NCBI GenBank assembly: GCA_020634235.1
Contig: JACKCB010000003.1
Coordinates: forward strand, 186,001 to 250,000
Direction of reading: 5' to 3'
From: Ardenticatenaceae bacterium
GTDB lineage: Bacteria > Chloroflexota > Anaerolineae > Promineifilales > Promineifilaceae
DNA: 64,000 bases
Shown here in pieces: positions 29,005 through 37,625 of this stretch (the first letter of the stretch is position 1; each line of letters starts with the position of its first letter). The notes beneath the pieces are model-generated. The model did no database searches. It saw only the letters and a program-made list of their open reading frames with translations, and had not been told where the DNA came from. The position numbers were made by a program, and so were the translations under genes.

Positions 29005-30027
29005 TCAGACGGCCACGGCAGCCGAATTGACGTTGTTCACCTGGGCAAAGAGCCGGGCCACCGCCGTATAGGGGTCCACTTCGCGCCGGGCAACGGCCGC
29101 AATCAGCGCTTCCCGGTCAGCCACCGGCACCGCCAGGGCCAACTGCTCCATGAAATGCGCTTGCAGCAGTTGGGCGATGTCCTGGCGGCTGCGATCTTTC
29201 TCGCGCACCAGCCACTCACCAGACGCTTGCAGGTGGTCATAATGGGCCTGGATGGCAGCAACCAGTTCCGGGATGCCCTGCCCATCGGGCGCAACGGTCT
29301 CATAGACCCTGACATGCCACGCCCCGGCCGGGGCCGCCCCATCCACCGCCGCCACCGCCACCAACTCGCCATGATGGCGCATGCTCATCTCCCCCCCCAG
29401 GTGCAGCATCATGCGCAAAGCCTTCACCGTATTGGCCGCCCCCGGCCGGTCGGCCTTGTTCACCACCAGAATATCGGCGATTTCCAAAATACCAGCCTTG
29501 ATCGACTGAATATCATCCCCCATCCCCGGTGCTTCAATAACCAGCGTGGTGTGGGCCACGCGGGCAATATCCACTTCGGCCTGGCCCGCGCCCACCGTCT
29601 CCACCAGAATCACATCAAACCCGGCCGCGTCCAACACCTTCACCACCGCCGACGTCGCCCGCGCCAGCCCCCCCAGGCTGCCTCGCGAAGCCATGCTACG
29701 GATGAAGATGCCCTCATCCCCGGACAAATCGCGCATCCGGATGCGGTCACCCAGCACCGCGCCGCCGGTGAAGGGGCTGCTGGGGTCCACGGCAATGATG
29801 CCCACTTGCCGGTCATGCCGCCGGAACGCCTTGGCCAGCTCGTTAACCAGCGTGCTTTTGCCTGAACCGGGCGATCCGGTAATGCCGATGACATGCGCCC
29901 GGCCGGTGGCCGCATACAACGCCTGCACCGCCAGCCGCGCCTCAACGTCGCTGCGTTCAACACGCGTGATCAGCCGGGCAATGGCCCGGCGCCGGCCCTG
30001 CCGTACCTGCGCAACAAGCTCCTCCAC
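29005..30027 (-). CDS. meaB: Methylmalonyl-CoA mutase-associated GTPase MeaB
   Basis: A 340-residue G3E-type GTPase that protects methylmalonyl-CoA mutase and controls loading of its B12 cofactor. It has Walker A GSPGSGKST, the DPSSPFTGGAVLGDRIRM switch region, ETVGAGQAEVD, and NKAD for guanine recognition. The GTG start at 30027 overlaps the stop of the B12-binding subunit gene by one base (TAGTG), so translation is coupled. The pairing with a mutase subunit supports the assignment. Confidence 0.95.
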   Translation of the reverse strand: MEELVAQVRQGRRRAIARLITRVERSDVEARLAVQALYAATGRAHVIGITGSPGSGKSTLVNELAKAFRRHDRQVGIIAVDPSSPFTGGAVLGDRIRMRDLSGDEGIFIRSMASRGSLGGLARATSAVVKVLDAAGFDVILVETVGAGQAEVDIARVAHTTLVIEAPGMGDDIQSIKAGILEIADILVVNKADRPGAANTVKALRMMLHLGGEMSMRHHGELVAVAAVDGAAPAGAWHVRVYETVAPDGQGIPELVAAIQAHYDHLQASGEWLVREKDRSRQDIAQLLQAHFMEQLALAVPVADREALIAAVARREVDPYTAVARLFAQVNNVNSAAVAV

Positions 30028-30440
30028 TACGCCACGTCCTCGCGCTGCGCCACCACCTGGCGGATGGTCGAGATGATCACTTCCGTGCTGGTCCCCGGCC
30101 CAAAAACCTCGGCCACGCCAATCGCCTTCATCGCCGGCACATCCTCGTTGGGGATGATGCCGCCCAGGAAGACAGGCACGTCGCTCATCTCCTCGGCCGC
30201 CATCAGCTCCATAATGCGCGGCACCAGCGCCTTGTGCGCCCCAGACAAAATGCTCAGGCCAATCACATCCACATCTTCTTGCAGCGCAGCTTCTACCACC
30301 ATCTCCGGTGTCTGGCGCAGGCCGGTGTAGATAACCTCCATACCAGCGTCACGCAGCGCACGGGCAATTACTTTGGCCCCCCGGTCGTGGCCATCCAGGC
30401 CAGGCTTGGCAACTAATACGCGAATCTGCCGTTCACTCAT
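30027..30440 (-). CDS. Methylmalonyl-CoA mutase small (B12-binding) subunit
   Basis: A 137-residue cobalamin-binding subunit. The B12 signature DGHDRG supplies the axial His. The second and third elements are GLSILSG and FLGGIIPNEDV. It is the stand-alone equivalent of the C-terminal domain of fused mutases, and the catalytic large subunit must lie outside this window. ATG 30440 follows AGAGGG by 8 bases; an upstream ATG at 30572 lacks support. It is followed immediately by meaB. Confidence 0.93.
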   Translation of the reverse strand: MSERQIRVLVAKPGLDGHDRGAKVIARALRDAGMEVIYTGLRQTPEMVVEAALQEDVDVIGLSILSGAHKALVPRIMELMAAEEMSDVPVFLGGIIPNEDVPAMKAIGVAEVFGPGTSTEVIISTIRQVVAQREDVA

Positions 30441-30574
30441 CTGGTAACCCTCTCTTGATCCTATGGGAAGTTGGCCGCCCGGCCCAGCGCCGGGCGCAAA
30501 TGCCTGGGCCTGATTATACCGGGGCACAGCGGCTTTTACGAAAATCACGGGGCGGCTGAGGCGGGGCAACAACC

Positions 30575-31399
30575 CTAACTGGCCACCCGGCCGGCGCGCA
30601 CCAACTGCCGGACCGTCGTCTCGATCTCTTTGCTCCGGACCAGCGTCTCACCAACGAGGATAGCATCCACGCCGATGGCCGCCATCTGGCGCACGTCTGC
30701 GGCACTCTTCAGGCCACTCTCCGCCACGATAACAACCCCGGCCGGGATCAGCGCGCGCAGCCGGGCCGTATTGCCAAAATCGACCTCGAACGTTTGCAGG
30801 TTGCGGTTGTTCACCCCCACAATGCGCGGCTCCAGCGGCAGCACCCAATCCAACTCCGCCGCAGCATGGACCTCGACCAGGGCCTGCATCCCCAATTGGT
30901 GAGTCAGCGCCAGCAGCTCCTTCATCTCGGTGGCCGACAACACCGCGGCAATGAGCAGGATGGCGTCCGCCCCGGCCGCGCGCGCCTCATACACCTGGTA
31001 GGGGTGGAAGATGAAATCCTTGCGCAGCACAGGCACGCGCGGCAGCGCCTCCTTAATGTCCCGCAGATGGACCAGCGAACCCTGGAAGTGGCGCGCATCG
31101 GTCAGCACGGAGATGGCGGCAGCCCCGGCGTGCACATAGGCTTTGGCCAGTGCCACCGGGTCGTAATGGGCCAGCAGCAGCCCCTTGCTGGGCGACGCCT
31201 TCTTACATTCGGCAATCAGCGACACGCCGGGCGCTTGCAGCGCGGCCAGAAAGTCCACCGGCCGGGGCGCAACCGCAGCAAAGGCACGCACATCCTCCGG
31301 CAGCACCTCGCGCATCAGCTTGGGAAGCTGCTCACGGTGATAACGCATAATCTCGTCCAGGATGGTTCCCCGCCGTTTGGCCTGGCCAGATACACTCAT
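30575..31399 (-). CDS. trpC: Indole-3-glycerol phosphate synthase
   Basis: A 274-residue TIM-barrel enzyme that closes the indole ring in tryptophan synthesis. Motifs are IAECKKASPSKG (catalytic Lys), VLRKDFI, LLIAAVL, LVEVH, VGVNNRNL and VAESGLKS. Its ATG overlaps the trpD stop as ATGA. It appears to be the last gene of the trp operon, since 134 bases separate it from the next gene. Confidence 0.97.
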   Translation of the reverse strand: MSVSGQAKRRGTILDEIMRYHREQLPKLMREVLPEDVRAFAAVAPRPVDFLAALQAPGVSLIAECKKASPSKGLLLAHYDPVALAKAYVHAGAAAISVLTDARHFQGSLVHLRDIKEALPRVPVLRKDFIFHPYQVYEARAAGADAILLIAAVLSATEMKELLALTHQLGMQALVEVHAAAELDWVLPLEPRIVGVNNRNLQTFEVDFGNTARLRALIPAGVVIVAESGLKSAADVRQMAAIGVDAILVGETLVRSKEIETTVRQLVRAGRVAS

Positions 31400-32427
31400 C
31401 GGAACTCCTTCGCATTGGTCCGCTCGATCCAGCGCTCCAGGGTAGCCAGGGCCGCGCCGCTGTCGATGGCCGCGCGGGCGGCGGCCAGGCCGGCGGCCCA
31501 GTCACGGCTCTCCAGGCTCAGGGCGGCGGCGGCGTTTAGCAGCACGATGTCGCGGCGCGGCCCCTGCGCCTGGCCACTGAGGATGGCGCGGGTGATCTGG
31601 GCATTCTCCTGGGCATCGCCCCCTAGCAAATCATCCAGGGTGGCGCGCGGCAGGCCCAACCCGGCCGGGTCCAGGGCAAACGTGGTTACCTGCCCCTGCA
31701 CAAGGTGGCTGACGCGGTTCACGCCCGTGGTAGACAGCTCATCCAGGCCATCGGCCCCATAAACAACCAGGGCGGCCTGGCTGCCCAACTCGCCCAGCAC
31801 CCGGGCCAACGGCTCGGTGAGGGCGGCATCGTAAACGCCGATAAGCTGGTGTGTGGCCCCGGCCGGGTTGGTCAGCGGCCCCAACAGGTTAAAGATCGTC
31901 CGCTGGCCCAGCTCGCGGCGCGGTCCGATGGCGTGGCGCATCGCCGGATGATGCTTCACCGCATACAAGAAGCCAATGCCCACCTCATCGATACAGGCCG
32001 CCACCTGCGCCGGCGCCAGGTCCAGGTTGCCACCCAGGGCCAACAACACGTCGGCCGAACCGCTGCGGCTGCTGGCCGCCCGGTTGCCATGCTTGGCCAC
32101 CTTCACGCCACAGGCCGCCACCACAAACGCGGCCGTAGTAGAGATGTTAAACGTATGCTTGCCATCGCCGCCGGTGCCACAGGTATCTACCAGCATCTCG
32201 CCGGCCGCCAGCGCCGGCCGCACCTGCACCACGTGGGCGCGCATGGCCCTGGCGCTGCCGGCAATCTCGGCCACCGTCTCCCCTTTCATGCGCAGGGCGG
32301 TCAGGTAGCTGCCAATTTGGGCCGGCGTGGCTTCGCCCTGCATTATCACATTCATCGCCGCCTCCGCCTGGGCAAAGGTCAGGTCACGCCCATGGATCAC
32401 TTCAGCAATCATCGCGCGCAGTGGCAT
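31396..32427 (-). CDS. trpD: Anthranilate phosphoribosyltransferase
   Basis: A 343-residue enzyme joining PRPP to anthranilate. It has the glycine-rich CGTGGDGKHTFNIST loop, KHGNRAASSRSGSADVL, and NLLGPLTNPA. Length and motifs are normal. It lies 33 bases after trpG, with AGGAGGAGA before its start, and is coupled to trpC by a 4-base overlap. Confidence 0.97.
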   Translation of the reverse strand: MPLRAMIAEVIHGRDLTFAQAEAAMNVIMQGEATPAQIGSYLTALRMKGETVAEIAGSARAMRAHVVQVRPALAAGEMLVDTCGTGGDGKHTFNISTTAAFVVAACGVKVAKHGNRAASSRSGSADVLLALGGNLDLAPAQVAACIDEVGIGFLYAVKHHPAMRHAIGPRRELGQRTIFNLLGPLTNPAGATHQLIGVYDAALTEPLARVLGELGSQAALVVYGADGLDELSTTGVNRVSHLVQGQVTTFALDPAGLGLPRATLDDLLGGDAQENAQITRAILSGQAQGPRRDIVLLNAAAALSLESRDWAAGLAAARAAIDSGAALATLERWIERTNAKEFR

Positions 32428-32460
32428 CGTCTCCTCCTTTCAGGAATTCCGCCTCACGTC

Positions 32461-33030
32461 CTACAACCGCCCGTCCAGGAAGTTCTGCAAAATCCGCTTG
32501 CCATGTTCGGTAAGGATGCTCTCAGGATGGAACTGCACACCAACTACCGGGTACGCTTTGTGGCGCAGGCCCATCACTTCGCCGTCGCGAGTGAAGGCGG
32601 TAACCTCCAGGCAGTCGGGCAGTGGATCTTCCACGATGAGCGAATGGTAGCGCGTAGCCCGGAATGGGCTGGGGATGCCATCGAACAGCCCCTTGCCCTT
32701 GTGGTAGATGGACGAGGTTTTGCCGTGCATCAGCCGCGGGGCGCGCGACACTTTGCCGCCGTAGACGTGGCCAATGCACTGGTGCCCCAGGCAAACGCCC
32801 AAAACGGGGATGGTTGGTCCTAGTTCACGGATCACCTGGTTGGAGATGCCGCCATCGTCGGGATCGCCTGGGCCAGGGCTAATGACGATGTGATCCGGCT
32901 TCAGAGCGCGGATCTCGTCCAGCGTCACCTGGTCGTTACGGAAGACGCGGATCTCGGCCCCCAGTTCGCCCAGGTATTGCACCAGGTTGTAGGTAAAGGA
33001 ATCGTAATTGTCAATGACAACGATCATCAT
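32461..33030 (-). CDS. trpG: Anthranilate synthase component II (glutamine amidotransferase)
   Basis: A 189-residue class I amidotransferase that supplies ammonia to TrpE. The nucleophile Cys is in VLGVCLGHQ, with the oxyanion SPGPGDPDDGG and the His/Glu pair in VQFHPESILTEHG. The trp context identifies it as TrpG rather than PabA, though one protein may serve both. The second of two adjacent ATG codons would also be a possible start. Confidence 0.95.
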   Translation of the reverse strand: MMIVVIDNYDSFTYNLVQYLGELGAEIRVFRNDQVTLDEIRALKPDHIVISPGPGDPDDGGISNQVIRELGPTIPVLGVCLGHQCIGHVYGGKVSRAPRLMHGKTSSIYHKGKGLFDGIPSPFRATRYHSLIVEDPLPDCLEVTAFTRDGEVMGLRHKAYPVVGVQFHPESILTEHGKRILQNFLDGRL

Positions 33031-33063
33031 GTTCTCCTCATGGCCGGGGCCAGGAAATGGCGC

Positions 33064-34089
33064 TTAGCCCCCGGCCGGGGACGGGGGCAGCACCAGGCCC
33101 ATGGCTTCCTTCATCCGCGCCAGCTTGGGCATGGCCACGGCGGCGGCCTGGCCCGCGCCGACGGCTAGCAGGCTGTCCAGCTCGGCCGGGTCTTGCATAA
33201 GCTGGTCGTACCGCTGGCGGATGGGGGCCAGCATATCAATGACCACCTCGGCCACGCCCTTCTTCAGGTCGCCATAGCCGCGGGCGTGGGCAAAGTCGGC
33301 CAGCACAGCTGCTTCCGGCTTGCCGGTGATCGCTTTGTAAATGCCCAGCAAGTTGTTCACGCCCGCTTTTTCGGGATCGTCGGAGAAAATGATCTCCCGG
33401 CCGGAGTCCGTCACCGCCCGCTTAAACGAGCGCATAATCTCCGCCGGCTCATCTAGCAGGCGCACCGCATGGCCGCGAATGTGGGCGTAGCTCTTAGACA
33501 TCTTCACCGTGGGATCATCCAGGCCCATCACCCGCGCACCCACTGCCGGAATCTTTGGTTCGGGCACCACGAAGAACTCCTCACCAAACAGGCTGTTGAA
33601 GCGCTGGGCAATATCGCGCGCCAGTTCCACATGCTGTTTCTGGTCATCGCCTACCGGCACCTCGTGAGCATCATAAAGCAGGATGTCACCAGCCATCAGC
33701 ACCGGATAATCTAGCAGGCCGGTGAGCACACTCTCTTGCCGGGCAGACTTGTCCTTGAACTGGGTCATACGCTGCAGCCAACCCAGGGGGGTGACACAGT
33801 TGAGCAGCCAACAGGCCTCGGCGTGGGCCGTGACATGGCTCTGGATGAACAGGGTGCTCTTGCGGGGATCAATACCGGCCGCCAGCAGCATTGCCCCCAG
33901 CGACCGCGTCTGGAAGCGCAGCTCTTGCGGATCTTGCGGCAAGGTCAGGCTGTGCAGGTCGACAATGCAGAAGTAGTTCTCTTTTTCATCTTGGGCAGCC
34001 ACCCAGTTCTTCACCGCGCCCAGATAGTTACCCAGGTGAATGTTGCCGGTAGGCTGGATGCCGCTAAAGACTCGTTTTCGGTCACTCAT
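33064..34089 (-). CDS. trpS: Tryptophanyl-tRNA synthetase
   Basis: A 341-residue class I synthetase. The HIGH-type signature is in GIQPTGNIHLGNYLGA, the KMSKS loop is TVKMSKSYAH, and the tryptophan-pocket region YPVLMAGDILLYDAHEVPVGDDQ is present. It lies inside the trp biosynthetic operon between trpE and trpG. The single T-box leader would therefore raise synthesis and charging of tryptophan together when tRNA-Trp is uncharged. Confidence 0.97.
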   Translation of the reverse strand: MSDRKRVFSGIQPTGNIHLGNYLGAVKNWVAAQDEKENYFCIVDLHSLTLPQDPQELRFQTRSLGAMLLAAGIDPRKSTLFIQSHVTAHAEACWLLNCVTPLGWLQRMTQFKDKSARQESVLTGLLDYPVLMAGDILLYDAHEVPVGDDQKQHVELARDIAQRFNSLFGEEFFVVPEPKIPAVGARVMGLDDPTVKMSKSYAHIRGHAVRLLDEPAEIMRSFKRAVTDSGREIIFSDDPEKAGVNNLLGIYKAITGKPEAAVLADFAHARGYGDLKKGVAEVVIDMLAPIRQRYDQLMQDPAELDSLLAVGAGQAAAVAMPKLARMKEAMGLVLPPSPAGG

Positions 34090-34146
34090 TGGTACTCCTT
34101 TTCTAGCTTACAGGATGGGATTGACGCATCGCCAGGCACGGTTGTC

Positions 34147-35679
34147 TTACAGCCGGCCATGTTCGGCGCGGTCCACGGCCACGGCCAGGGCACGCGCTTT
34201 GTTCAGGCACTCCTCGTGCTCGCGGGCGGGGTCGCTGTCGGCCACAATGCCGGCCCCGGCCTGGATGTGAATGGTGTCACCTTGCATGAGGATGGTGCGA
34301 ATGGCGATGCAGGTGTCCATACTGCCGTCGTAGCTGAAGTAGCCGATGGCCCCGGCATAGAGGCCGCGCCGCTGCCCTTCTAGCTCTTCGATGATCTCCA
34401 TAGCCCGCACTTTGGGCGCGCCGCTGACCGTCCCGGCCGGGAAGGTGGCCCGCATCAGGTCAAAGGCATTCATCTCTGGCTGCAAGCGCCCTTCTACGTG
34501 GCTCACAATGTGCATCACGTGGCTGTAGCGCTCAATCACCATCAAATCCCGCACCCGCACCGAGCCATACTCGCTCACCCGGCCGAGGTCATTACGCCCC
34601 AGGTCCACCAGCATCACGTGCTCCGCCCGCTCCTTGGGGTCGGCCAGCAGCTCCGCTTCCAGCGCCTCATCTTCCGTCTCCGTCTGGCCACGCCAGCGGG
34701 TACCGGCAATCGGGCGCACGTAGGCCATGCCATCCTCAAAGCGCACGTGCATTTCCGGCGACGCGCCGATGACTTGCATATCGTGCGGGCCAAAATCAAA
34801 GTAGAACATGTAGGGCGAGGGATTGAGCATGCGCAGCGCCCGGTACACGGCAAAGGGATGGGCATTGGTCTGGCGGCTGAGCCGCTGGCTCAGCACCACC
34901 TGGAAAATATCCCCGGCCGCGATGTACTCCTTCGCCTGGCGCACAATCGCCTCATACTGCGCCGGCGTCATGTTCGAAGCCAGTTCACCGTTGAGCTGGT
35001 GGAATCGCGCGCCCCCCCAACGCCGCTGTGGAATAGCCGGCAGCGGGCGCAGCAGCCGCTCGCTCACCTGCTCAATGCGCTGGATGGCCAGCATGTAAGC
35101 CATTTCTACGTCATCCATGCCGGTGAGGTCGGCGCTGGCCAGGATGAGCAGGCGGTGGCGGGCGTGGTCAAAGACCACCAGGGTGTCGGCCAGCAAGAAG
35201 ATGGCGTCGGGCACATCCAGGACGGCTTCGGCCGTCTCGGGCAGCTTCTCAAAGAAGCGCACCACGTCGTAGCCCAGGTAGCCCACCGCCCCACCGTTGA
35301 AGCGGGGCAGGCCAGGAACCCCGGCCGGGGTGAAACGGGCCAGTTCCGCCTCCAGCACATGCAGAATATCCTCACCGTCCGCCAGCGGGCGGGTCACATT
35401 CTCCCCATTACGCGCCACCTGCACCTCGCGGCCCCGCAGCGAGATCATGCCCCGCGGGTTCACCCCCACAAAAGAGTACCGCCCCACCTGTTCTCCCCCT
35501 TCCACCGACTCCAGCAGAAAGGAGGGGCCAATCTCATCCATCAGCTTCAGATAGACCGAGACCGGCGTCTCCAGGTCAGCCGCGAATTCGCGGTAAACGG
35601 GAATCAGGTTGGCCGGTCCGGCCGCCAGTTCGCGGAACTGGGGCAGTGTTGGCAGGTAAACAGAGCTGCCTGTGCTCAT
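34147..35679 (-). CDS. trpE: Anthranilate synthase component I
   Basis: A 510-residue enzyme converting chorismate to anthranilate. The N-terminal domain contains SFLLESVEGG; LLES is the element needed for tryptophan feedback inhibition. The catalytic domain has GDIFQVVLSQRLS, IAGTRWRG, LVDLGRNDLGRV and FPAGTVSGAPKVRAMEII. AAGGAGAAGG lies just before ATG 35679. It follows trpB2 by 98 bases containing two hairpins. Confidence 0.97.
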   Translation of the reverse strand: MSTGSSVYLPTLPQFRELAAGPANLIPVYREFAADLETPVSVYLKLMDEIGPSFLLESVEGGEQVGRYSFVGVNPRGMISLRGREVQVARNGENVTRPLADGEDILHVLEAELARFTPAGVPGLPRFNGGAVGYLGYDVVRFFEKLPETAEAVLDVPDAIFLLADTLVVFDHARHRLLILASADLTGMDDVEMAYMLAIQRIEQVSERLLRPLPAIPQRRWGGARFHQLNGELASNMTPAQYEAIVRQAKEYIAAGDIFQVVLSQRLSRQTNAHPFAVYRALRMLNPSPYMFYFDFGPHDMQVIGASPEMHVRFEDGMAYVRPIAGTRWRGQTETEDEALEAELLADPKERAEHVMLVDLGRNDLGRVSEYGSVRVRDLMVIERYSHVMHIVSHVEGRLQPEMNAFDLMRATFPAGTVSGAPKVRAMEIIEELEGQRRGLYAGAIGYFSYDGSMDTCIAIRTILMQGDTIHIQAGAGIVADSDPAREHEECLNKARALAVAVDRAEHGRL

Positions 35680-35699
35680 GGTCCTTCTCCTTCAGCGAT

Positions 35700-35750
35700 G
35701 CCGCCCAGGCTAATTGGGCGGCGAAGCGCCGGCCACCAGAGGCCGGCGCT
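35700..35750. repeat. Two adjacent hairpins between trpB2 and trpE
   Basis: GCCGCCCA/TGGGCGGC (35700-35722, 7-base loop) and AGCGCCGGCC/GGCCGGCGCT (35725-35750, 6-base loop) are both perfect. There is no T-run, so they look like a REP-type element or an mRNA-processing/stability structure rather than a terminator. Confidence 0.75.
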
Positions 35751-35777
35751 CCAATTCGTTTCATGCCAGTGAAATGG

Positions 35778-37145
35778 TTAGAATGCAACTTCCGGCAGGT
35801 GGCTCATCGCCTCTTCAATTTCCTCGGCCGGGTATTCATAATCCACCAACTGCCCCTTCAGGTAGGCATCGTAGGCGGCCATGTCGAAGTGGCCGTGGCC
35901 GCACAAATTGAACACAATCACCTTCGCTTCGCCCGTCTCTTTGCACTTCAGCGCCTCGTCAATGGCTACGCGAATCGCGTGCGTCGGTTCCGGCGCGGGG
36001 ATGATGCCCTCGGTCCTGGCAAAGGTCAGCGCCGCTTCAAACGTGGCCAGTTGGTTTACCGACCGCGCTTCTACAAAACCATGCTCTACCAGGGCGCTAA
36101 CCTGCGGCGACATGCCGTGATAACGCAGCCCACCGGCGTGAATGGTCGGCGGCACAAAGGTATGGCCCAGGGTGTGCATTTTTACAATGGGGGCCATCTG
36201 GGCCGTGTCGCCGTAGTCGAAGGCGTACTTGCCACGAGTGAGGCTGGGGGACGCGGCCGGTTCGGCGGCGATGATCTTCGTCTGCTTGCCCTCGGTGAAG
36301 TTCTTGCGCAGGAACGGAAAGGCAAACCCGCCGAAGTTGGAACCGCCGCCGGTGCAGGCAATGACCATGTCGGGGTATTCGCCGGCCATCTCCAACTGCA
36401 GCAACACTTCCTCGCCAATGACGGTCTGATGCAGCAGCACATGGTTGAGCACCGACCCCAGGCTGTATTTCTTGGTCCCGCCCGATGTGGCCGCCACTTC
36501 GACGGCTTCGGAGATGGCAATGCCTAGCGAACCGGGCGAATCGGGGTCCTGGGCCAGCACGGAACGGCCGTAATTGGTGCGGTCGGTGGGGCTGGCATAT
36601 ACCTCAGCGCCATAACTCTCAATCACCATGCGCCGGTAAGGTTTCTGGTTATAGGAGACTTTGACCATGTAGACTTCCAAATCCATGCCAAAGAAGTTAC
36701 AGGCCATGGCCAGGGCCGATCCCCACTGCCCGGCCCCGGTCTCGGTGGTCAGGGCGTGGGTGCCGGCTTCTTTGTTGTAGAAAGCCTGGGCCACGGCGGT
36801 ATTGGGCTTGTGGGAGCCAACCGGGCTGACGCCTTCGTATTTGTAATAGATGTGGGCCGGGGTATCCAGCGCTTTTTCCAGGCGGTGGGCACGGAAGAAG
36901 GGGGTGGGTCGCCACAGCTTGTACACCTCGCGCACCGGTTCAGGAATCTCGATGTAGCGCTCAGTGCTAATCTCTTGCATGATCAGGCTCATAGGGAAGA
37001 GCACACTCAAGAAGTCGGGGGTGACCGGCTCTTTGGTTTGCGGGTGCAGCACCGGGGCCGGGGCCACTGGCATGTCGGCGTTGATGTTGTACCACGCCTT
37101 GGGCAGCTTGCTCTCATCTAGTATGTACTTGTACTGTTCGCTCAC
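35778..37145 (-). CDS. trpB: Tryptophan synthase beta chain, type 2 (TrpB2)
   Basis: A 455-residue PLP enzyme, longer than ordinary TrpB (about 400) and with the type 2 features: an extended N-terminus, GRPTP-like RPTPFFRAHRLEKAL, and YYKYEGVSPVGSHKPNTA, whose Lys binds PLP, then TETGAGQWGSAL. The phosphate loop is CTGGGSNFGGFAFP. It condenses indole with serine. No trpA is nearby. The start is GTG 37145 with GGAGG 9 bases upstream. It is the first gene behind the T-box. Confidence 0.94.
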   Translation of the reverse strand: MSEQYKYILDESKLPKAWYNINADMPVAPAPVLHPQTKEPVTPDFLSVLFPMSLIMQEISTERYIEIPEPVREVYKLWRPTPFFRAHRLEKALDTPAHIYYKYEGVSPVGSHKPNTAVAQAFYNKEAGTHALTTETGAGQWGSALAMACNFFGMDLEVYMVKVSYNQKPYRRMVIESYGAEVYASPTDRTNYGRSVLAQDPDSPGSLGIAISEAVEVAATSGGTKKYSLGSVLNHVLLHQTVIGEEVLLQLEMAGEYPDMVIACTGGGSNFGGFAFPFLRKNFTEGKQTKIIAAEPAASPSLTRGKYAFDYGDTAQMAPIVKMHTLGHTFVPPTIHAGGLRYHGMSPQVSALVEHGFVEARSVNQLATFEAALTFARTEGIIPAPEPTHAIRVAIDEALKCKETGEAKVIVFNLCGHGHFDMAAYDAYLKGQLVDYEYPAEEIEEAMSHLPEVAF

Positions 37146-37189
37146 AATTCATTACCTCCAAGATTATGGTTGACGCCGCGCCGCGGCAA

Positions 37190-37516
37190 CAAAAAACGCC
37201 CTCATCCCGCTAAGGGACGAGAGCGCGTTTCTCCCGTGGTGCCACCCTGGTTAGGCTGCCAGGCCCGCAAGCGGGCGAATGGCTGTCCTCACTCTTGTCG
37301 GCCCGGCCGCGTTCAGCAGCGAGACCTTTACCCAGATAACGGCGGTATTCCCGGCCGGGGCTACTCCAATTCGCCCCGACAACTCCTCGGCCCATTCACT
37401 GGCGGCGCTGCCATCGACCTTTCAGCCTATGGGCCAACTCTCTGCGACCCGCTTTGCCAGCTACTATTCCGACTCAACGTCTTTCGGATGTTCAGTTTGT
37501 CGCCCAGAAGGCGACG
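37190..37516 (-). promoter_or_regulatory. T-box riboswitch specific for tRNA-Trp
   Basis: On the minus strand the leader carries an AGTAG stretch and an AGAGAG bulge-like element of Stem I, then GTGAATGGGCC, in which TGG (37392-37394) followed by a purine fits a tryptophan specifier codon. Next come CGTTATC and AAGAGTGAGGA. The hallmark T-box AGGGTGGCACCACGGGAG is at 37231-37248. The terminator is CTCTCGTCCC-TTAGC-GGGATGAGGG ending in T6 at 37190-37196. Uncharged tRNA-Trp should favour the antiterminator and expression of trpB2 and the genes behind it. Confidence 0.93.
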
Positions 37517-37522
37517 GTCAAG

Positions 37523-37551
37523 ATACTAGCACGGGCCAGCGGCAATGTCAA
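37523..37551 (-). promoter_or_regulatory. Promoter of the T-box/trp operon
   Basis: On the minus strand TTGACA (37546-37551) and TAGTAT (37523-37528) are spaced by 17 bases. Transcription would start near 37516 and give a leader of about 370 bases. The rest of the 480-bp spacer, up to the stop at 37626, shows nothing else. Confidence 0.85.
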
Positions 37552-37625
37552 TGTCGGAGTTTACAGTTTGCGGTTTGGGTCGCTCAGCCGCCCTTCTCTG
37601 TTCGCTGGCCGGCACGGTCAGCGCT

